Of a DNA stretch of 64,000 nucleotides, positions 38,873 to 50,409 are shown piece after piece. Positions within the stretch are counted from its first letter, which is position 1. Each line of letters begins with the position of its first letter. Source of the DNA: Carallia brachiata (taxonomy: Eukaryota > Streptophyta > Magnoliopsida > Malpighiales > Rhizophoraceae); assembly GCA_021464245.1 (NCBI GenBank), contig JADCRB010000124.1, positions 62,001 to 126,000 on the forward strand. The letters are read 5' to 3'. A model generated the notes under the pieces. The model was given only the letters and a program-made list of their open reading frames with translations. It made no database searches and had not been told where the DNA came from. The position numbers were made by a program, and so were the translations under genes.

Positions 38873-40497
38873 ATGCTTAGGAAATGCTTTCATGAAGGAT
38901 GCCCCGAAAATTCCAATGAGAACCAGAATGACAGAAGACATTTTGTATTCCATGCCTTCCGATCATGATATCAATCATGGGAACAATATGTTTACGGTTA
39001 GTGACTTACATTGTTGAATTTTAGTTGTGAAAACGTCCTGTGAGTTTGAAAGCTTCGGCATTGAATTCCAAATTCATAGTGTGCGTGATGTTGAAGTGTT
39101 AAAACGGTGAAGTAAATACATAACAAAAGACCACAAACCGTTTACTTTGATTATCATGGACGCGCCCACCCCCCCCCCCCCCCCCCCCCCCCCGGGGGGT
39201 GTATGTTCTCGATGCTATTGCTGGTTTTCGCCTTTAGTTGATGCACTTCCCTTTTCGTCACTATCTTGAGTATGGTTGTTTTTTTTCCAAATAGTTAGCT
39301 TGGAGACACCATCCGCTCTTCCACTAATAATCTAATATGATGTGCCAAAGATTCAATACACCCCCTCCCCCACCCCGGTGCAATATGCTGCAATGGCAAG
39401 GACTTTTCGGGTTTCCAACTGTATCAGTTAGTACTTAGTAGCTTCACTCGCCTTCTTGTATCAAGTTGATTGTCTCCTTGCAATAATCGTCCAGTAAAAG
39501 TGACAAAGGAATAAGGAGGTATTCTACTCTTTTGATCTAAAATGGCCAAGATCGTCGTAATCATACTTGATCTTGTTATCGGAGGTCAAACCATCTCTTA
39601 TTTTCGTTCGTTAGTTCATAACTGGGCAGCTACAAGTCCAGTATATGCAACCCTTGTATCCAATGCGCCTGTGACTTTGAAACTCTTAGGGGAGATCTCC
39701 AAGACATTGAACATTTGGTACATCGGAAAGCATGCACTTATTTGACGGAATACTACGAAGTGTCAATACTTAATAATGCGTATCACGTGTTTTCATACAA
39801 AATTGGTATAAGCCTGCAAGGAATGTTTGCACCAATTAATAATTGATATATTACATGGCCGGAAGAAACTTGTCAGAAAAATTTTTGTAATGTAACTTAC
39901 AAATTTATTGTGTAATTATACATTACAAGTGCAATAAAAAAAATTACTATTTTTTGATATACAAATAGTTTATAATTACAAATAATTTCTAATTGATTGC
40001 ATTTCAAAAATTCTTCCATACACTTTTATTTGGAACATACAACTTTTCCCTTAATAATTAACAATCCCATACATGTGTTTGCATCGTTTCCAGCACAACC
40101 CATCGATGTCAGGCCATCAGCATCCAATGACCTATGGCAAACATATTAAACTGAATCGCCTTTTCCTTTCGTCCCAACAAACCTTGTAGCACTACACAAA
40201 TAAGCATCACTGTATTGCATGATACGGGAAACTAAAAGGTCCATTGCCTTGTTTTCTGTTCCAATTATGATATCAAATGACTGGAAAAGCATTCATCTAG
40301 CAGATCCAACAGGCTTTTGATGAGTTTTAGCTGAATTGAGTGTAGGATTAAATCTATTGTTTACTATATATGATAAACTAATGGAAAGCCGAGGAAAGAT
40401 GTCACTGATATGCTCTTTAAATAAAAAATCATAAACGTTAATACTAAAAGCAGCCTCACCCCACCACCTCCCTAAAATACAACTTGCATTTGCTCAA
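38873..40497. other. Intergenic between TIM13 pseudogene and MTP1 3' end
   Basis: Contains the poly-C tract at 39169-39193 and a moderately coding-like stretch at 39542-39745 (67 codons, no recognised motif). 40100-40497 should include the MTP1 3' UTR. Nothing else supported. Confidence 0.45.
39169..39193. repeat. Poly-C tract of about 25 bases running into GGGGGG
   Basis: An unbroken C run is followed directly by six G. It could form a hairpin or i-motif/G-quadruplex on opposite strands. Its length is probably unreliable, given the indel pattern elsewhere. Confidence 0.9.
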
Positions 40498-41764
40498 CTA
40501 CTGTCGCTCTATTTGAATGGTCACATGACTGATGTTGTGTTCTCTCTTAATGTAGTCTATAACCTTGTCAGTACCAATTCGGCATCAGCTTCAGGCTTAA
40601 TCTTAACATGGCAAGCCAATAAAACCTTCCCAACAGTTATGGCCCAAATGTGCAGTTCATGGATGGCAATCACGTCATCCATATCACAGAGACCCTTTTC
40701 CAGTTTAGTAGCATCAATCTCTCTCGGTGTACTCTCCATCAGAACTTCCAAAATATTACGCAGCATTCTGATTGTTGTGCCCAAAACAACTGCTGAAAAT
40801 ACAAGTGTACATATCAAATCTATATACTTCCACTGTGGCTGATACCATATAATCGCTCCACCAATCATCACCCCAATACTTTGAATGGAATCTCCCAATA
40901 CATGAAGGTAAGCCCCTTGTACATTGATATTTCGTTGCCTTGTTTGTTTAGATCCACCTTCTTTAATTTCATTTTCACCTTCTGACCAAGTCTTTAGCAA
41001 AGGATCAGTCAGATGTGCTTCATGAGTATGATGCTCATCTTTGTGCTTGGAGATTCCTTCATGAAAATGTTCATGATGATCATGATCAGAGGGTCCATGA
41101 GTATTTCCACCATGCCCATGATCGTGGCTATGGGGATGTTCATGATCATGACGGGCATGACCACGATCGCGACCATGGGCATGATCATGATGGGCATGAC
41201 CATGGTCGTGACCATGATCATGACCTAGGAGAAGTGCCATGGCAACATTCACCACTAGACCAAATGCAGAAACAATAAACATGAGGAAGCCCTTAACTTC
41301 ACCGGTGTTATAGATAAGTCTAATGATGGCTTCATACACGAGGATTCCAGCAAGCAGCCATATCATCTGGATGGAGATAAGAGCACCAAGTATCTCAATC
41401 CTGTAGAAACCATAAGACTGGCGTGGGGTTGCTTCCCATCCTGAGGCCCAAAGTGAAAACAAGGATATTGCAAATGCTGCAACATCTGACAAGAGATGAG
41501 CTGCATCGGTCAAAATTGCAAGACTGTTGGCCTTGATGCCACCATAAACTTCCACACTCATGAAAATAAGACAAAGCACCACTGCCGTCAGCAGTTTTTT
41601 CATGGATGTTGACCTCTCCTTTGCATCTTGAGAACTGGATTTAGCGTCTGAAAATCCACATGCTGCTCCCTCACAAATCTTAATCCTACCCAGGCCCGTC
41701 TCAGTAGCGGGTACGTCTCTTCGTATTTCAATTACATGTGAACGCTCAGAATTCTGCACTCCAT
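40498..41764 (-). CDS. MTP1: Vacuolar Zn/H+ antiporter MTP1 (cation diffusion facilitator)
   Basis: One coding exon, about 422 residues after allowing for two missing bases. The CDF core reads [20 protein letters not shown] and later [19 protein letters not shown]; both HxxxD zinc sites are intact (HLLSD, HVLGD). Between helices IV and V is a long His-rich loop ([18 protein letters not shown] onward) that senses cytosolic zinc in MTP1. A C-terminal cytosolic domain ([20 protein letters not shown]) follows. MTP1 loads zinc into the vacuole. The ATG at 41764 directly follows an AG acceptor, so the leader is spliced. The frame needs one base after ATGGAG (near 41759, giving MEVQNS) and one near 40569, after which the usual end DKVIDYI...HVTIQIER is recovered with a stop at 40498. 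Without it the frame stops at 40557. Both look like GG read as G. Confidence 0.93.
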
Positions 41765-42803
41765 CTGAATTTAACCAACAGAAATGACAAACATAACGTG
41801 AGCTTTGACAGAGTGAGGAAAGCAAGAATATTGTTAGCGGGTTGAAAACCCGATCCGGTTTGAGACGGATTGAAATACATGCGTATTCAGACCAAAGGAA
41901 AAGGCAAACAGGATACAGTACTGCAATTGTTTGTATAATACATAAAAACAACCACAAAGTTAAGTGTTATGTTATGAGGCATGCAAACATTGAAAAATAT
42001 GCAAGCCTTAGCTAGGGAGACAATATCAACAGTTCGTTGGGTCAGCAGTTCACGTGATAACAGGCTTATGTAACTGTGCAGACAATAATGGGTAACCGAT
42101 CTTTCTCTCAATAATAAAAAAAAAAGGATTATAATATAATTCAAAAAAAAGGTAAAATAGCTAATTGAGTGGCAAGAGAAAAATCCCAGAAGTAAATATG
42201 TATGGAAACAGCAAAAGCAACAGAATCAAGGCTAAAAATCACAAAAAGAAGCCCACTTTTAGATCGAAGAAGAAAAAAGGTCGTTCCTTTCCTCGTATGA
42301 TTTAAGAAAACTGAAAAGAAGAAATAAAGACCCTTTGCTTTGCAAGTTGTCGTTAAACAATAGAACCAAACCGATGGAACTGGATAATATTAAGAAAGAG
42401 AAAAAAAAAAAAAAAACCAATCCATGGGAAAAGCAATTGTCTCTGAAAATCCGTGTGACCAGCAGTACCCAGAAAACTAATATACTTTAATAGTAGAAAA
42501 TTCCGGGACGGGACGACGGCGAAGACAAAACCAATGGGAATTATTGAATGATGAATAATTAAAAAAAAAAAAGTGATTCCTGCATGCAACCAAAAACTTA
42601 ATTAACTATAGTACATAACTTAGGTTGTCTTTTTCGGATAATTGATACAGAAAAAGACAATAGAATCAGAGTATGTGGTAGATTTAGATTCGATAAAAAG
42701 AGTCTTTAAGAGCTACAGCAAAGCAGAAAGAATAAAACGAACATAAAAGAAGGTAAAGAAAGAAACATAAAGAAAAGGGTGGGGGAGAGGGAAGGTGGAG
42801 TAC
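41765..42803 (-). other. Intron in the MTP1 5' UTR
   Basis: On the minus strand a CG|GTACTCC donor at 42803-42802 and a CAG acceptor at 41767-41765 abutting the ATG bound an intron of about 1.04 kb. Upstream (42804 to about 42940) would be the leader exon. Leader introns are common in plant metal transporters and can raise expression. The boundaries are inferred from splice signals only. Confidence 0.55.
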
Positions 42804-42963
42804 CGTTGGCCCTTGGGATAACCAGCCGCCGCCGCCGCTGGAGGATTCTGTGGCAGAGAGGTTACATCCATTGAGTCCAAAAGAAAAAAGTGGGTAATAA
42901 TGGCTATCGCTCAATCGTCAATATACGTTTCTCTACTTTGTACTCGCATTGTCTGCCGCGATG

Positions 42964-42973
42964 TTTATATATA
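42964..42973 (-). promoter_or_regulatory. Candidate TATA box of MTP1
   Basis: Minus strand CGTATATATAAA lies about 160 bp upstream of the proposed leader-exon donor. The position is consistent with transcription starting near 42930-42940. Confidence 0.45.
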
Positions 42974-43698
42974 CGTACACACACACACGGACACCCACAT
43001 GGAAAAGAGTAATTTGTTCCTTTTTCGGTTTACTGGCTGGCTCTGGGACTTTGAATGGTAATTCGGTCGGTAACGAGGGACGGAGAGGTATTATTATTCT
43101 TTTTTTGGGCCAAAAGGGAGAAATTCTTTATTGGTTTTCCTTCTACAATATGGAGAATACGGCGTACTCCCTCAAAAAAATTTAACAAAAAAAAAGAGAG
43201 AGGGAGAGAGAGGGAGAGAGAGAGAGAGTACAAGTATAACGATTTTAACTACAATTTACATGATTCGGCCAAAAAAATTTTGAATTTAATTTTGAATTTG
43301 TAAAAATTGAAAATCGAACTCTACACCTAAACTAACAATTGAAGAGAGCATTCAATAATTTCATCACTAAATTTTATGAGTAATAATAAATTTTTTTTTT
43401 ATTAACCAGCTCTTAGTAGGAGGAGAGCAACAATAATTGAGGTCACTGTCAGGCCGGCCCTTAGAAGCTATTTTACTCGGATGGTTGGCATGTAATTACA
43501 TTACACGAATTGAATCGTGCCCAACTTTCACCATCATTTGTATTTTGTACTTTTTACTAAGAGAAGCATTTAATTAAATTTTATAAATATGATTAAAATA
43601 AGATTAAAGAGATAAATATTATTAGATGATGAAATTTTTTTAAATAAATAAATTTAAATATTATTAAATAAATTTTATAATTATTTTATTAATTAAAA

Positions 43699-44043
43699 TT
43701 TAATTGTACAATAAAATCATTTTTGAAAACCCAATATATGAGCACATTCATTGAACCGTAGGGAAATCATATAAAAAATCAAGACAACAAGCTGACTCCT
43801 TACCAAATCTATGTTCTATTAATATTTACGTGGGCTTTGACATTAATCAAGACGACAAGTTTAAATATTGTAATAAGGATAAATCATGCTCTGAGTCTGA
43901 CACTCCAAGTATCAACGAAGCCCCACTACAGTGTATCAAAAAAGAAACCCCGGTAATGAACATCATACTGTACCGAAAAAAAAAAAAAAAAGAGAAAACG
44001 ATCATCATACGTAGCAGTCTATCATAATTTGCTGCATCATTCA
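43699..44043. repeat. Direct duplication, left copy
   Basis: About 345 bp matching 50410-51399 in the same orientation, apart from an insertion in the right copy. Shared landmarks include CATTTTTGAAAACCCAATAT and CAAGTATCAACGAAGCCCCA. Divergence looks to be roughly one tenth, with small indels. Confidence 0.88.
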
Positions 44044-44809
44044 TTATGTCTAAGACTATGTACAGGATTTATAATTAGTTAAATTTATTGTAGTTGGAGA
44101 GGCGGAATTGACTTCTACAAATTCATTCATTTAAGCAAATCAATTAAAGTTTATAAAAGTCATACAAAAAATAGTCGTAAAAGAAAATTATAAATTATGA
44201 TAATTAATTATTCTTTATTTAAAAATCAAAAGACTTATATAAGACTTGAAGACATAGGGTAGAGTATTTCAAGCAGAGTATTTTAGGTTTTTTTATTTAA
44301 TAATTACATGGTGACGTCAGACATTATATCAAAGACTCATTATTTAAGGTGATGTAAGGGATAACGTTACCTGACATGACATAAAGATCCATGATTCGAA
44401 AGAGATTCCCAACTTTTCCAAAAGTTACATCTTTTTATAAAGTTGGATAAAACTCGAGAATCAAATCGTCATAATTAGAATCCTCACTATCAAAAGTAGG
44501 ATCTGATTGCGACAATTTCTCTTCTTGAGATATTTTTGATAAGGTTTTTTGGAGTCTTTTCTTATATTCTTCTTTTGAAGAGGCTGAAGACATACTGGCT
44601 TACAACTTTTTCTTGGTATTCTGGAAAGGAGTGATTAACAGATTATTATTTTTCACAATATTCTGTCGGATTGACCATTGTCAAACTTTATTAGGGCAAA
44701 CTTTATCCTTTGGTAATCTTTTTTACCATTTAATACTTATAATTCGCACCAGCATAGGAGGATATGATGGTGGGTGGACATTTTGATATGGAAATTTCAT
44801 GTAAGTATC

Positions 44810-45232
44810 TGTTGGAACAAGAAAGAAGAAGAGAGTATAAATGAAAAAATGCTTCAATTCGTGTAATAATGTCACTTTCTTTAAGGCAAAATTCGCCCTC
44901 ACTAATTGCAACAGAAGTATGATGCGAACTCTCTCATAGAATAAAAAACACACTCGACTGCAGATTACAATACTGAAATCGAGCCCTCGAGAAGTTGTTG
45001 TAATATTCAAAATTACTACAAAAAGTGTATGAATTTTTCTATTTTCTCTATATCTATGAATGCCCACTTCACATATTTATAGGGAGAATATTAGGTAATT
45101 ATTTGATAAGAGATGCGTCTTTTGGGTTCAATAGACACGACTCTTCAATATCTTTTCATCAATAGACGCATCGCCATAACCACCAAATTAACTAGGAATA
45201 CGACTCTTTATATTTTGAAAATTCTCCCAACA
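44810..45232 (-). repeat. LTR (3' LTR by element orientation)
   Basis: 423 bp, starts TGTTGGAACAAG and ends CTCCCAACA. Aligns along its length with 48532-48964, sharing AATGTCACTTTCTTTAAG and GATGCGTCTTTTGGGT. Confidence 0.9.
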
Positions 45233-46195
45233 ATCTCCCGCCATCTTTAAATAAGAAAATAATGGATTCTCAATAATTCTAGAAGTCAAATGCATAAATA
45301 AAGGTGTCTTACAGATTAAATCTTACATAGTGAAATATGCAATACAATAAATCTGCATAATATGATAGACAAGTTTTGAACCAACTATTCTTATTGATAA
45401 GCTGTAAATATATTTCACACATTTGACTATACAATATTATCTTTCTCTTTTAAAATTGACACATTAAAGGTCATTTTATCCATATCCTTTCATGAATATT
45501 TTAAAATTAAGTCTTTAAATTTATTAGAACGGCCTAAATATTCCACATTCGTATTGGCAAATTAGGGCTCCTACCTTAAAACACACTTTCAAGCCTGTTA
45601 AGAATCTCAAAAGTTCAACCTCTCAATTAACTACGAGTACTAAGCACTATGAGCACTTTGGGATAGAGAAAATTGTTTATAGTGCTTCAATCACTGATGA
45701 TGTACTTTAACTCATTAAACTCAAGACTTAACGTTGTATCAAGCGTTGAGTCGAGGTTCCATCATTGATGATCAAAAAATGTGGACTTGAACTCATTCCT
45801 CATTTGATGTCACTTTCATCAAGTTCTTCTTTACCCTTTAATTAAGGATTAGCCTTCTTTTAATAACTGACTTTTCAAAAGTCTTATATATTTATTATGA
45901 TATCATAAACCACCGTGTGGTTACTAAAATAAAGTTCCAACTCTTTTGTGTTATACTCAATGAACCCAATTTTCCTTTTCATGCACTTAATTGAAGGTCA
46001 GGAAAGATTGCCCCTGATCAAGCTATTGCTATGCTTGTTAAACTTATGTTCATCTGTTGTATGCACTTACATTGGATTTAGGGAATTTGCCACATCCATT
46101 TCTTGGGTTTGACCACGCCAGCACTTTTCTCTTTGTACATGCAATTGACTTTTTCAAGTCATTGGGAAAGTACAATCAACCATACAGTAATACAT

Positions 46196-46666
46196 AAGGA
46201 TATCCATTTTTATAAGTCCTAAACCTTTATAATTTTTTACATACAAATCCTAAATCTTTTTGAGATTTTATATGAGTCATAAACTTTTTAATTTCGTACC
46301 AAATTAGTCCATTTGTTAACGAAAAGTGATCAATCTATTAAAAAAATGATTTTGACCCTACAAAAGTCATTTGAAAAAAGGTTAAATACAATAATTAAAA
46401 ATTTTTTCTATCAAAAAATATGTATTTTGTATATTTAATTCGTATATTTATTGATTAAAAAAATATTTTATGTGCATATTTATTGATGAAAAAATATTTA
46501 ATTCATTTATTTGACTTTTTTTAATAATTTTCATTAATTTAAACTCATTTATTAATAGATTGACTACTTTTCGTAAATGAAATGACTTATTTGGTAAAAA
46601 ATTAAAAGGTTTAGAACTTATATGAAAAAAATACAAAGGTTTAGGACCAAAAAAATTATATATCCC
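46196..46666. mobile_element. Mutator-like MITE nested in the LTR element
   Basis: 471 bp flanked by the 9 bp duplication GTAATACAT (46187-46195 and 46667-46675). Long imperfect terminal inverted repeats of at least 100 bp share GTCCTAAACCTTT and CGAAAAGT blocks in inverted orientation. No transposase. A 9 bp duplication with long inverted ends is the signature of Mutator-superfamily elements. Confidence 0.88.
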
Positions 46667-47301
46667 GTAATACATATGGTTATGGATTTAAATCAATTGA
46701 ACAGAATGTTTTTTATTTTTGAAACAAATTAAATTGCCCTTAAACAAAGGTTGTGACATAAAATTTTCACTGCACTTAATATATAGTAGTTAGGCACACC
46801 CCTTGTGTTGGTTATTTTAAACCATCAGCCACAACCTTCCTTCTAATCTATTGTATTATTAAGTAACAATTATATTAAAACCATCTGTTTACAACCAACT
46901 AAAATAGTTGAACTGAACTCATGAAAAAAAAAAACTAAAATAGTTAAACTAGTGGTTACATTCTTTATTTGAAAGGACCTGTGTTCCAAACTGAATGAAC
47001 ACTTTTGAACATGACTTTTCGTTCTCTTATGATCATAAATAATTGCCCTTTACCTACAGAAGGACACAATCCTTCAAGGTCACCTATTTGGTGCCCTTTT
47101 GTTTCATACCAAAAAGTCTTCGCTAGACCTTATATACCAAATATACTTATTTGTGTGGGATGACTGACATTTGAAAATAAAGGACACCTTTTTTTTTTTT
47201 AAATAAACCAACAAGCATGTGGCAACACACCAATGTATATAAGAGAAAATTTTAAAAAATATGCAAACATAAACCATCATTTGTAAATAATTATTATACA
47301 C

Positions 47302-47303
<2 letters not shown>

Positions 47304-47333
<30 letters not shown>
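47304..47333. repeat. (TA)n microsatellite
   Basis: About 14 AT units inside the interior of the 44810-48964 element. Confidence 0.93.
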
Positions 47334-47336
<3 letters not shown>

Positions 47337-48531
47337 AACTACCTTGTCAGTCATGGAAACATGTATATGTGCATGAATGACTATACAGTTTTTTTTTTAT
47401 ATATTAGGGGTATTAATTTCTCAATTGTCCAAGAAGTGACAACCGTTTGGCAGCAATTTCTTTTGCTCGTTTTTCTTTAAAGGATAATTACATAGAGAAA
47501 TCCGTGCACATGATTTTTCTTTCATAAGAAACAGTAGCCCTTATTGGTCATGGCCTTTGCCAGTTCAGCCTCTTGGACAAAGACACAACCTTCCATTTTA
47601 ATTTGGTTATGAAACTGAAACAAAGTTTACAACTATCAGACACATTAAGGAACCATCAAGACAGTGCATGGCTTTGGGTTAAAGACCAAATGAGCAACCA
47701 TTAGACAATATCCACTAGTAAGATAAGAGCCACTTTAGTTCTTACTTTCTTTGTGTCGAAAAGACACCTTATTGACATGTGGACAATGGGCACCCTTGGC
47801 CGTTGTTTCTGTGTGTAATAATTTCTGTACAAGCCACCAAATATCCAAGAAACGTTATTGTTTTATGTATATAACTACCATTTAGGCTAATATGAATAAC
47901 GACCAGAATGCACAATTATGTATACATGCAAATATACAAGGAACTTTCACCAATTATTATTAATTTCTAAAAGTCACGTGCATAATAATAACTATAGAGA
48001 CCATCAGACAAAGATCAATGGCAAAACAATGAATAACCATCACTAGAAGCAATATAACATCGTGCAAAATAAAACCGTGCAATATAATTCTTTCGGCAAG
48101 CAAAGGCCTTGGACCCCAATGCACACAAATTGTAATTATTAAACCATTCTATGATGTATTCGTGTAGGCAATGTGTTCATGTTTTTCATTCAATTCCCTT
48201 ACTAACCCCGTGGCCTTTAGTGACTGATGGTAAAAAAAAAAAAATCAAACTAAATGGACACGCAAAGTTCAGTAATGAACATGAGTGATGGTTTCCAGTA
48301 CTTAATGAACATCAAGAATAAAATGTCTAAATACTTGTTAACTACGGCAACATTAGTCTTGTTTTCATACTTTATTTATGTCAAGCACATCAAGCATGTA
48401 AAATGACATTCGAAAATATGTTAACAAAAAGAACATACCTTAGCCATTTAGCACTTGACCATCATATGGAATTAAAAGGCAATTCTTCATACATTCCAAT
48501 CTCGTAATAAAATAAATTTTTGCCTTAAGAT

Positions 48532-48964
48532 TGTTGGAATAGGAAAGAGGGTGAGAGTGAAAATGAAAGAATTGTTTCAAGTCGTGTAACAATGTCACTT
48601 TCTTTAAGACAAGATTCGCCCTCACTAAATTACAATAGAGGTATGATGCGAACTCTCTCACAAAATAAAATGAAGTACACTCGACTACAAGTTGCAATAC
48701 TGAAATCGAGTAATTAAAAAGTTGTTGTAATATCCAAAATTACTCACAAAAAATGTATGAATTTTTCTATCTTCTCTATATCTATGTGAATGGTCACATC
48801 ACATATTTATAGGAAGAATAATTAGGTAGTTATTTGAGTAAAAGATGCGTCTTTTGGGTCCAATAGACACGCTCTTCAACGTGTCTTTCATCAATAGACG
48901 TGTCTCCATAACCACAAAATTGACTAGAGAACACGACTCTTTATATTTTGAAAATTCTCCAACA
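48532..48964 (-). repeat. LTR (5' LTR by element orientation)
   Basis: 433 bp, starts TGTTGGAATAGG and ends CTCCAACA, directly followed by the GTATC duplication. The bases just left of it, read on the minus strand, are ATCTTAAGGC, the presumed primer-binding position. Confidence 0.9.
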
Positions 48965-48969
48965 GTATC

Positions 48970-49441
48970 CAAAGAATATTAAAATAACTGAGAAATATCA
49001 TGTATAGTTAACGGGAAGATTATGAATGGCATCAATAAAAAGCTTGTATCCATCTAAGGTTTTAGTTAGGAATGTTTTCTCTAAAAGTCTAAATTTATTC
49101 CACCATCCATAAAACCAGTTGGGAAATTCTTGGACATTCTGATGTAAATTTGAAGAACCATAAGTGTTAAAAGCTTCCCACATATATTATATTCGTCATG
49201 CAGTGATATAATCTTCATAGTGGAATGCAGGAGGATCATATTCTTGGGAAAACTTTAAGTAGTGGTAAAAAAGAGAATTTGTATTATGTGGAAGAACCAT
49301 CTTTTTCCATTCTGCAAGGCTGATAACTTTCTTAATCTTCATTGAAGAGTAGAGAATTTTACTGTTGTTATTCTTAGTATGCTCAATATCCACTGAGTTG
49401 GTATCCACCAATATGAATTCATTAAAAGTTCTATTCATCAT
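48970..49441 (-). pseudogene. Retroelement- or pararetrovirus-like coding remnant, left arm
   Basis: An 81-codon frame (49196-49441) and a 61-codon frame (48998-49183) contain KKVISLAEWKKM and EFPNWFYGWWNKF. They are parts of one protein now split by a frame break. The Trp-rich PNWFxGWW block recalls gag or capsid-region proteins of plant retroelements or pararetroviruses, but I could not assign it. The same protein is encoded on the opposite arm. Confidence 0.5.
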
Positions 49442-49522
49442 GAAATATTCTATGAATCACATTGGTTATGAGTTGGTCCATGTATTCAGGTTCTAAAAAT
49501 GTCAAATTCTCTGCTTTTTAAT

Positions 49523-50271
49523 GAAGTTTAAGAAAGTTATCAGCCTTGCAGAATGGAAGAAGATGGTTCTTCCACAGAATACATATTCTCTTTTTTATCA
49601 CTACTTAAAGTTTTCCCAAAAATATGATCCTCCTACATTCCACTATCAAGATTATATCATTGCATAGACGAATATAATATATGTGGAAAGCTTTCGACAC
49701 TTATGATTCTTCAAATTTACATCTAAATTTCCTAAAAGATTTCCCAACTGGTTTCATGGATGGTGGAATAAATTTGGATTTTTAGAGAAAACGTTTCCGA
49801 ATAAAACCTTGGATGGAAACAAGTTTTTATCGATGTCGTTCATAATCCTCCCGTCAACTATACATGGTATTTCTCGGTTATCTTTGATATTCTTTGGATA
49901 CTTATATGGAATTTTTATATCAAGAATGTCTACCCACCACCATATCCTCTTATACAGGTGTGAAGTATAAGAGTTAAATGGTAGAAAAGATTATCAGAGG
50001 ATAAGGCATGCCCTAACAAAGTTTGACAATGATTAATCCGACAGAAAATTGTGGAAAATAATGATCTGTCAATCACTCCTTTCCAGAATACCGAGAAAAA
50101 GTTGTAAATCAGTCTGTCTTCAGTCTCTTCGAGAGAAGAATACAAGAAAAAACTCCAAGAAGTCTTATCAGAAATATCTCAAGAAGATGAATTGCCACAA
50201 TCAGATCCCACTTTTGATAATGAGGATCCTGATTATAGCGATTTAATTCCCAAGTTTTATCCAACTTTATA
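49523..50271 (+). pseudogene. Same coding remnant, right arm
   Basis: The plus strand encodes KKVISLAEWKKMVLPQNTYS, then after stops FPNWFHGWWNKFG. Near 50110-50270 it reads REEYKKKLQEVLSEISQEDE-like sequence ending FYPTL before a stop. It mirrors the left arm, with its own stops, so both copies are dead. The acidic C-terminal segment suggests the end of one open frame in the ancestor. Confidence 0.5.
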
Positions 50272-50409
50272 AAAAGAATGTAACTTTTGAAAAATGTAGG
50301 GAATTTCTTTCGAGTTATAAGTCTTTATGTCATATCAGGTAACGTTATCCCTTATATCACCGTAAAATAATAAAGTCTTTAATATAATGTCTGGCAGTGT
50401 AATTAAGAT

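Larger units (their letters stand above)
44810..48964 (-). mobile_element. LTR retroelement with GTATC target duplication
   Basis: LTRs at 44810-45232 and 48532-48964 run TG...CA. GTATC occurs at 44805-44809 and 48965-48969. Minus orientation is inferred because the motif next to the left LTR, read on the minus strand, is a purine tract (AAAGATGGCGGGAGAT) of the copia type. The 3.3 kb interior holds no intact gag or pol frame and includes a nested MITE (46196-46666), so it is non-autonomous. LTR divergence is larger than in the 1458-5095 element, so it is probably older. Confidence 0.92.
44317..50394. repeat. 0.87 kb inverted repeat, left arm split by an LTR element
   Basis: The right arm is 49523-50394. 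The left arm is its reverse complement in two pieces, 48970-49340 and 44317-44809, separated exactly by the LTR element 44810-48964. The central spacer is about 180 bp (49341-49522). Arms are about 865-870 bp with visible but modest divergence. Each arm carries the same remnant coding sequence pointing outward from the spacer. Without the LTR insertion this would be a near-perfect long hairpin when transcribed. Confidence 0.9.

Noticed and set aside
38768..38953. Minus-strand frame of 61 codons
   Set aside because: Opposite strand of TIM13 pseudogene exon 2, whose plus-strand sequence matches the family.
41009..41278. Plus-strand His/Asp- and Met/Ile-rich frames near 41.0-41.3 kb
   Set aside because: Antisense or frame-shifted readings of the MTP1 His-rich loop repeat.
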